NCBI RefSeq assembly: GCF_011065895.1
Contig: NZ_JAALCR010000002.1
Span: forward strand, 310,001-374,000
Direction: 5' to 3'
Length of the DNA stretch: 64,000 nt
DNA from: Paludisphaera rhizosphaerae
Lineage (GTDB): Bacteria; Planctomycetota; Planctomycetia; Isosphaerales; Isosphaeraceae
Part shown: positions 59,151-64,000 of the stretch, one piece after another
How the letters are laid out: each line of letters starts with the position of its first letter
How positions within the stretch are numbered: position 1 is the first letter of the stretch
Notes under the pieces: generated by a model
What the model saw: only the letters and a program-made list of their open reading frames with translations
Database searches by the model: none
What the model was told of the DNA's origin: nothing
Translations under genes and position numbers: made by a program

Positions 59151-60670
59151 CCGACGTCGAACCGGACGCCCTGTGCGAGCGGCAGCTCGGCGCCGTAGTT
59201 GATCGTGCAGGTCTGCCGACGCATGTAGGCCTTCCACGAGTCGGAGCCGGCCTCACGACCGCCCCCGGTGGCTTTCTCGCCGCCGAACGCCCCACCGATC
59301 TCCGCCCCCGACGTCCCGATGTTGACGTTGGCGATGCCGCAGTCCGATCCTTCGGGCGACAGGAATCGCTCGGCCTCCAGCAGGTCGCGGGTGAAGATGG
59401 CCGAGGTCAGCCCCTGCTCGACCTCGTTCTGGATCGCGATCGCCTCCTCGATCTCGCGATAAGGCATGGCGTAGAGGATCGGGGCGAAGGTCTCCTCGCC
59501 GACGACCGCCATGCCGCGCTTCGCTCTGACGAGGGCGGGCTCGACGAAGCAGCCGGGACGGTCCAACCGCTTGCCCCCGACGACCACCTTGCCCCCCTGC
59601 TCCTCGGCACGCCGCAGGGCCGACTGCATGGCCTCGACGGCCTGCTCGTGGATCAGCGGACCGACAAGGACGCCGTCATCCCAGGGATTGCCGATCGGCA
59701 GCGTCGGATAGGCGCGGGCCAGCCGGTCAACAACCTGCTCATAAACCGATTCATGGACGATCAAGCGTCGCGCAGTCGTGCAGCGCTGGCCAGCAGTGCC
59801 GACCGCGGCGAAGGCGATCCCGCGAATGGCCAGGTCGAGATCAGCGCTCGGGGCCACGATCACCGCGTTGTTGCCGCCCAGTTCCAGGATCGTCCTCCCG
59901 AGCCTCCGGCCGACGACCTCCGCCACATGATAGCCCAGGCGGCAGCTTCCCGTCGCCGAGATCAACGGCAGCCGGCCGTCGTTGAGCATGGGCTCGCCGA
60001 CGTCCTCAATCGACCCCAGACTGAGGTTGAAGACGCCGGGGAAGCCTTCTTCCTCGGCGACCCTCGCGACGATCTTCTGGACCGCCACGGCCGTCAAAGG
60101 GGCGAGCGGCGAGGGTTTCCAGATCACGGTGTCGCCGCAGACGGCCGCGACCATGGCGTTCCAGGCCCATACGGCGGCCGGGAAGTTGAACGCGGTAATA
60201 ACGCCGATCGCGCCGAGGGGATGCCACTGTTCCATCATCCGGTGACGGGGCCGTTCGCTGGCGATCGTCAGGCCGTAGAGTTGTCGCGAGAGGCCGACGG
60301 AGAAGTCGGCCATGTCGATCATCTCCTGAACCTCGCCCTCACCCTCGGAGCGGATCTTGCCCGTCTCCAGGGTGATCAGCAGGCCCAGGTCGGCCTTGTA
60401 CTTGCGAAGCTCGTTGCCGATCTTGCGGACGACCTCGCCGCGGCGAGGGGCGGGGGTCATCCGCCACTTCTTGAAGGCTCCGACGGCCTGGTCGACGACC
60501 TCCTCATAGACGTCTCGGGTGGCGTACTTCACACGTCCCAGCGTCTGGCCGGTTGCGGGGTTGTCGGAAGCGATGACCTCGCCCTTCGGGTCGTCGACCC
60601 AGCGGACGTGGCACGCGCCCGACTCCACCGAACTCAGTCCCAGCCGATCCAGGAGGTCCTCAAACATCAT
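59147..60670 (-). CDS. Aldehyde dehydrogenase, ALDH7 (aminoadipate-semialdehyde) type
   Basis: A 507-residue NAD-dependent aldehyde dehydrogenase. It has VITAFNFPAAVWAWN, the catalytic Glu in LELGGNNA, the catalytic Cys in GTAGQRCTTARR and EETFAPILY. The overall pattern (including NVNIGTSGAEIGGAFGGEKATGGGRE) fits the ALDH7 group, which oxidises L-aminoadipate semialdehyde/piperideine-6-carboxylate in lysine breakdown. Substrate cannot be fixed from sequence. It is convergent with the MfnB-like gene, overlapping it by four bases. Confidence 0.92.
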   Translation of the reverse strand: MMFEDLLDRLGLSSVESGACHVRWVDDPKGEVIASDNPATGQTLGRVKYATRDVYEEVVDQAVGAFKKWRMTPAPRRGEVVRKIGNELRKYKADLGLLITLETGKIRSEGEGEVQEMIDMADFSVGLSRQLYGLTIASERPRHRMMEQWHPLGAIGVITAFNFPAAVWAWNAMVAAVCGDTVIWKPSPLAPLTAVAVQKIVARVAEEEGFPGVFNLSLGSIEDVGEPMLNDGRLPLISATGSCRLGYHVAEVVGRRLGRTILELGGNNAVIVAPSADLDLAIRGIAFAAVGTAGQRCTTARRLIVHESVYEQVVDRLARAYPTLPIGNPWDDGVLVGPLIHEQAVEAMQSALRRAEEQGGKVVVGGKRLDRPGCFVEPALVRAKRGMAVVGEETFAPILYAMPYREIEEAIAIQNEVEQGLTSAIFTRDLLEAERFLSPEGSDCGIANVNIGTSGAEIGGAFGGEKATGGGREAGSDSWKAYMRRQTCTINYGAELPLAQGVRFDVG

Positions 60671-60789
60671 CCGTCTCCAATCGTTCCCCAGCGATGGCCG
60701 ACCAAACGGACCATTCTACTGTCTCCGGGCAAATTCGGGGATAAGATCGAAGGACGCGACCCCATCCGATCGATCGAGAAGGCCCCTCC

Positions 60790-62100
60790 GTGTTGCACCG
60801 ATTCCCTTTCCAGGCCAAACGCCCTCCTCTGCACCAGCGACGCTTTCGGTTCGCCGAGCGCGGGGATCGACTCGCCCGACGGTTCAAGCGGTGGATTCTG
60901 GGCCTCACGATGGCGACGCTCTGCCTGCTCGTCTTGGGAACGGCAAGCGGTCGCTATGCGGCCTCCTGGACGTTCGGGAAGCTGCATCGCGGTTTCGCCT
61001 GGCTCACGGGCGACTCGAACGACCGTTCGTGGATCGACGCTGATTGGCGCCGCCGTCGGCTCTTCGACATGGACCAGGCCCGTACCAAACTGACGACCGC
61101 CTACGACGCCTACGATCCCAGGATGCGGCTCCTCGTCGACGCCGCCGGGCTGGACCCGGAACACGCCCTCCTGCGGTGGGGGAACTTCGACAAGGCGTTG
61201 CTCCTCCCCTCCACCGTCTACGAGCCCGACGATTCAGGCCGCTCTTACCGCTTTCGTCCCCAGACCAGGTCGATCTGGGTACGCAACATGAAAAGTCAGG
61301 GGGGCGTGCTGGCTTACTTCCAGCTCCCCGACTCCCCGGCAAACCGAAAGCTCGCCGAGGAGGCCAGCGCGGTCGTGGTCGTCGAGTCGGTCCAGAACAC
61401 CAACTCGTGGGGACTCCGCGGCGGCGAGCCCGACGTTTCAGCCGAGCTTCGAGGCATCGTCCTTGGCGATTCCTACATGCAGGGCCTCTTCGTGGGCGAC
61501 GACCAGACGCCCAGCGAGTGCCTGAAACGCGTCCTGGCCGACCGCAACAAGTCGCGGGTCGAGATCCTGAACACGGGACACCTGGGCTACTCCCCCGAGC
61601 AGGAGTATTTCACTCTGCTGGAATACGCGGAGCGTTTCCCTCCCCAGTTCGTGATCCTGAGCCTCTTCGCCAATGATTTCGGCGACCTCTTCGAGGTCCT
61701 CGAAGGCCGGGCGGACTGGGAAGAGAACCGTCACTGGATTGGGAGGATCGTCGAACTCTGCCAGAAATGGAACATCCCCTGCCTGGTAGTCCCCGCACCC
61801 TGGGTGAACCACGTCGAAGGAGCCCGGCAGACAGCGCATTACCCCGGGCGGGTCCCCGATATCATCCCCTCGGGAGCGATCTACTTCGATCCGATGGAGG
61901 ACTTCATCGAGGCCGAAGCCCGAGAAACCCTCCGGCGACTCTCCCAGGGTGAACCGACCAGTCCGAGCAGTCTGTTCAACGGCAAACTCGGCGACGGCCA
62001 TTTCTCCGTGCTCGGCTGCCAGATCTGGGCCGGGGCCGTCGGCCGCCGCCTGGGGTTGCTGCTGGATCTGCAACGCGCCGGATCTCGTCCCAGACAGTAG
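60790..62100 (+). CDS. Membrane-anchored SGNH/GDSL-like hydrolase
   Basis: A 436-residue protein. A basic N-terminus is followed by one helix (WILGLTMATLCLLVLGTASG) and an extracytoplasmic part. SGNH blocks are seen: GIVLGDSYMQGLFVGDD (Ser nucleophile), NTGHLGYSPEQEY, LFANDFGD and the Asp/His pair in GDGHFSVLG. Such proteins act as esterases or acetyl-transfer partners in polysaccharide modification. The GTG at 60790 starts the protein; no strong ribosome-binding site is seen. Confidence 0.78.
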   Translation: MLHRFPFQAKRPPLHQRRFRFAERGDRLARRFKRWILGLTMATLCLLVLGTASGRYAASWTFGKLHRGFAWLTGDSNDRSWIDADWRRRRLFDMDQARTKLTTAYDAYDPRMRLLVDAAGLDPEHALLRWGNFDKALLLPSTVYEPDDSGRSYRFRPQTRSIWVRNMKSQGGVLAYFQLPDSPANRKLAEEASAVVVVESVQNTNSWGLRGGEPDVSAELRGIVLGDSYMQGLFVGDDQTPSECLKRVLADRNKSRVEILNTGHLGYSPEQEYFTLLEYAERFPPQFVILSLFANDFGDLFEVLEGRADWEENRHWIGRIVELCQKWNIPCLVVPAPWVNHVEGARQTAHYPGRVPDIIPSGAIYFDPMEDFIEAEARETLRRLSQGEPTSPSSLFNGKLGDGHFSVLGCQIWAGAVGRRLGLLLDLQRAGSRPRQ

Positions 62101-62513
62101 ACCGACTCAGGCTGGCGGCAGGATCCTCACCGGGTCTGGGCGATTGGGTTTGGATTGGCTTCGATTGCGGCCGCTCGGTCACACCTGAGTCGGCTGCAAA
62201 GCTAATCAGCAAAGGAATTTGCGATTGCCGACCGTTTGGCTTCGATTGCCAAACAACTCATCCTTCGACTGGTTGCATTCCATGCCGATCTGCGTGGCAT
62301 CGCATCCTCGACGGTCTCGGACCGCCCATTACGAGCTTCTGATTTGCCAAAGAGCCGAGGTACTGAAACGACCTCTACATGGATGGTACGACCGAATCGC
62401 CGGTCCTTTTCGTTGATCGCGTGAACAGACTGGGCGGTCAGGGCGCAAATTCAGAATCTCCGGATCAGGGCGATGAGTCCGAAAAGGAGGCTGCCGAGCC
62501 CCGGTGCTGCTGC
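62101..62513. other. Convergent intergenic region with a 14-bp direct repeat
   Basis: About 410 bases between convergent genes, no gene supported. TTGGCTTCGATTGC occurs twice, at 62155-62168 and 62236-62249. The second copy lies inside a 7-bp stem-loop (GTTTGGC with GCCAAAC, 62234-62254). No T-run follows. Confidence 0.4.
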
Positions 62514-62936
62514 CTACTCTCCGATGATCTTCACGAGCACTCGCTTGGGACGACGGCCGTCGAACTCCCCGTAGAAGATCTGTTCCCAGGGGCCGAAGTC
62601 GAGCTGGCCGTTGGTAACGGCGACGACGACCTCCCGTCCCATGATCTGCCGCTTCATGTGGGCGTCGGCGTTGTCCTCGCCGGTTCGGTTGTGCTTGTAA
62701 CGGGTCGGCGAGGCATCAAACGGGGCGAGGGCTTCGAGCCACTCCTTGTAATCCTCGTGCAGGCCCGACTCGTCGTCGTTGATGAAGACCGAGGCGGTGA
62801 TGTGCATGGCGTTCACGAGCACGAGCCCCTCCTTGACGCCGCTTCTGTGGACGAGGGCCTCGACCTCGGGCGTGATGTTCACGAAACCCATACGAGCGGG
62901 GAGGTTGAACGTCAGGTGTTCCGTCAGCGATTTCAT
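62514..62936 (-). CDS. YjbQ family protein (secondary thiamine-phosphate synthase enzyme family)
   Basis: A 140-residue UPF0047/YjbQ protein. It shows [21 protein letters not shown], the [10 protein letters not shown] metal-site region and the C-terminal [19 protein letters not shown]. The family has weak thiamine-phosphate synthase activity in vitro and an uncertain main role. The start at 62936 matches the family; the frame stays open upstream but without similarity. Confidence 0.92.
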   Translation of the reverse strand: MKSLTEHLTFNLPARMGFVNITPEVEALVHRSGVKEGLVLVNAMHITASVFINDDESGLHEDYKEWLEALAPFDASPTRYKHNRTGEDNADAHMKRQIMGREVVVAVTNGQLDFGPWEQIFYGEFDGRRPKRVLVKIIGE

Positions 62937-63593
62937 GGGGATAGTCCCCTGGCGGAAGCGTGAGAGGGAAGCACGGGACGACCTCCTTGTCGTCCATCGG
63001 CGGACTTGCTGCAAATGGAAGAAGCCGCGCCGATCCTCCTTCCTGAACGTGGGGTCTCCCCCAGTTCCGGACGGCGGGCCGTGCTCCTGGTACGCATTGG
63101 AAGGTGCGGCGACAGCCGAGGTGCATGCCTGGGTGGCACCGGCGGCTCGATGTCGTCCTGAACTGCAATTCAGGGTTTTATCATGATCGCTGCTTGAACG
63201 CGAGCAGCAGCTTCTGGGGTCTGGCCGAGCACAAGGGGCAGAACCGGCTGTTCATCGCCGGAATGTGAAGGGAGAAGCCTACAGCGATCTACTCTGAAAT
63301 GTCTCCTCAGAGGCGGTTGCCGCTCGGTCGTTGCGAACCTTCGATTGAGACATCCGGGCTGGCGGCCGGACTACCGATCGCGAGACGCCTGGTCAGTCTG
63401 CAACCCATGAGCAGACCGCTGTGCCGTGGGATCGGTGGGCCTGACTCAGCAGGCTTAACTCTTACTCACTTTAATGCGTCCGCTTCGGGGTTGGTTGTTT
63501 TGGAGGTTCGGATTAAGATTCCGACGTCGACGGCCGACACGGAGAGGCTGCAGACTCCGAAGCATGGTCGCCCGAACCGTCACGGAGGACGGG
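62937..63593. other. Divergent intergenic region
   Basis: About 660 bases between YjbQ (minus) and a GT4 gene (plus). No supported gene. A hairpin CCTGAA-CTGCAA-TTCAGG at 63157-63174 followed by GTTTTA looks like a terminator on the plus strand, yet no plus-strand gene precedes it. A stem GCTGCTT/AGCAGC lies just after it near 63190-63210. Confidence 0.4.
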
Positions 63594-64000
63594 ATGAGAC
63601 TACTCGCCCTGGTGGACTCGCCTGACCATGTCTGTTGCCGATACCGGGTTCGCGCGTTCGAATCCGCCCTTCGCGACGTCGGATGCACGTTAACGTGCGA
63701 GTCGTTGGAGCGAGGCCTCTTCCCCAGGCTTCGCCAACTTCGTTCAGCGGCCCAGTACGAGGCCGTCCTGATACAACGTAAGCTGTTGCCTGCCTGGCAA
63801 TTGGCTCTCTTGCGTCGAAACGCGAGACGACTGGTCTTCGACTTCGACGACGCGGTGATGCTCCGGGACTCGTTCGACCGACGCGGCCCACATTCGGCTC
63901 GTCGTCGGGCGCGGTTTGCGAGAATCGTCCGCGCAGCCGACGTCGTGATCGCCGGCAACGACTATCTGGCAGACCAGGCCCTGCGAGCGGGCGCCTCGGC
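63594..64000 (+). CDS. Glycosyltransferase family 4 protein, 5' end only
   Basis: The first 135 codons of a glycosyltransferase that continues past the window edge. It begins MRLLALVDSPDHVCCRYRVR and has LRSAAQYEAVLIQRKLLPAW, RRLVFDFDDAVMLRD and VIAGNDYLADQA, a pattern seen in the N-terminal acceptor domain of GT4 proteins. A GGAGGA ribosome-binding site precedes the ATG. The sugar-nucleotide domain is not in the window. Confidence 0.85.
   Translation, partial: MRLLALVDSPDHVCCRYRVRAFESALRDVGCTLTCESLERGLFPRLRQLRSAAQYEAVLIQRKLLPAWQLALLRRNARRLVFDFDDAVMLRDSFDRRGPHSARRRARFARIVRAADVVIAGNDYLADQALRAGAS

Overview
The window is GC-rich chromosomal DNA from a planctomycete, most likely of the family Isosphaeraceae (Paludisphaera/Singulisphaera/Isosphaera group). 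The clues are a DUF1559 pseudopilin-like protein with an N-terminal prepilin motif and a C-terminal DG box, a very large PVC-type protein ending in a CxxCH haem site, a formylglycine-type sulfatase, an MfnB-like enzyme, many GTG/TTG starts and short palindromic intergenic repeats. This placement rests on gene families only. I saw no rRNA, tRNA, CRISPR array, transposase or prophage.

Layout. 1-12.7 kb: a sulfatase cut by the window edge and a DUF5131 protein; three metal-dependent hydrolases in a row (MBL-fold, LpxH-like, PHP); a rhomboid protease; then a tight minus-strand run glcD - unknown - glcE - glcF - gpsA - DUF1802. 12.7-13.6 kb: a gene-free stretch with a nested palindrome and degenerate direct repeats. 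13.6-25.8 kb: cell-surface polysaccharide genes (two GT4 glycosyltransferases, a flippase), the 1276-residue PVC cytochrome-like protein, hisE, a membrane-anchored tyrosine phosphatase beside a kinase-like protein, and a small lipoprotein. 26-35 kb: DHH phosphoesterase, DUF1559 protein, a LipB-like protein with lipA, leuCD, and cydAB in the opposite direction. 35.4-38.5 kb: sulfate assimilation (cysH, an Rrf2 regulator, an ATP sulfurylase/APS kinase fusion) behind a structured leader. 39-46.6 kb: Dabb protein, mtnA with a His/Asp-repeat protein, alanine dehydrogenase, and an XPB helicase with two partner genes. 48.2-52.5 kb: a SAM-I riboswitch followed by a threonine synthase homologue, a CysO-like sulfur carrier, a MoeB/ThiF-type E1 enzyme and a cysteine desulfurase. 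52.6-64 kb: GT2, gap-pgk, lipoproteins, a CAP-domain protein, an exonuclease-WYL fusion overlapping an MfnB-like gene, an ALDH7-type dehydrogenase, an SGNH-like hydrolase, YjbQ and the start of another GT4.

The most interesting locus is 48.2-52.5 kb. The parts form a complete logical chain: cysteine desulfurase supplies sulfur, the E1 enzyme loads it on the GG-ended carrier as thiocarboxylate, and a fold-II PLP enzyme that binds O-phosphohomoserine could use it. All of this sits behind a methionine/SAM-sensing RNA. I propose a carrier-protein-dependent route from cysteine sulfur to homocysteine, related to the known CysO/CysM and HcyS systems but with a threonine-synthase-like enzyme as acceptor. 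This is inference from gene content and regulation. Other oddities are a LipB homologue without either catalytic residue, an ATP sulfurylase domain with its substrate motifs replaced, and a leader before cysH with mutually exclusive pairings.
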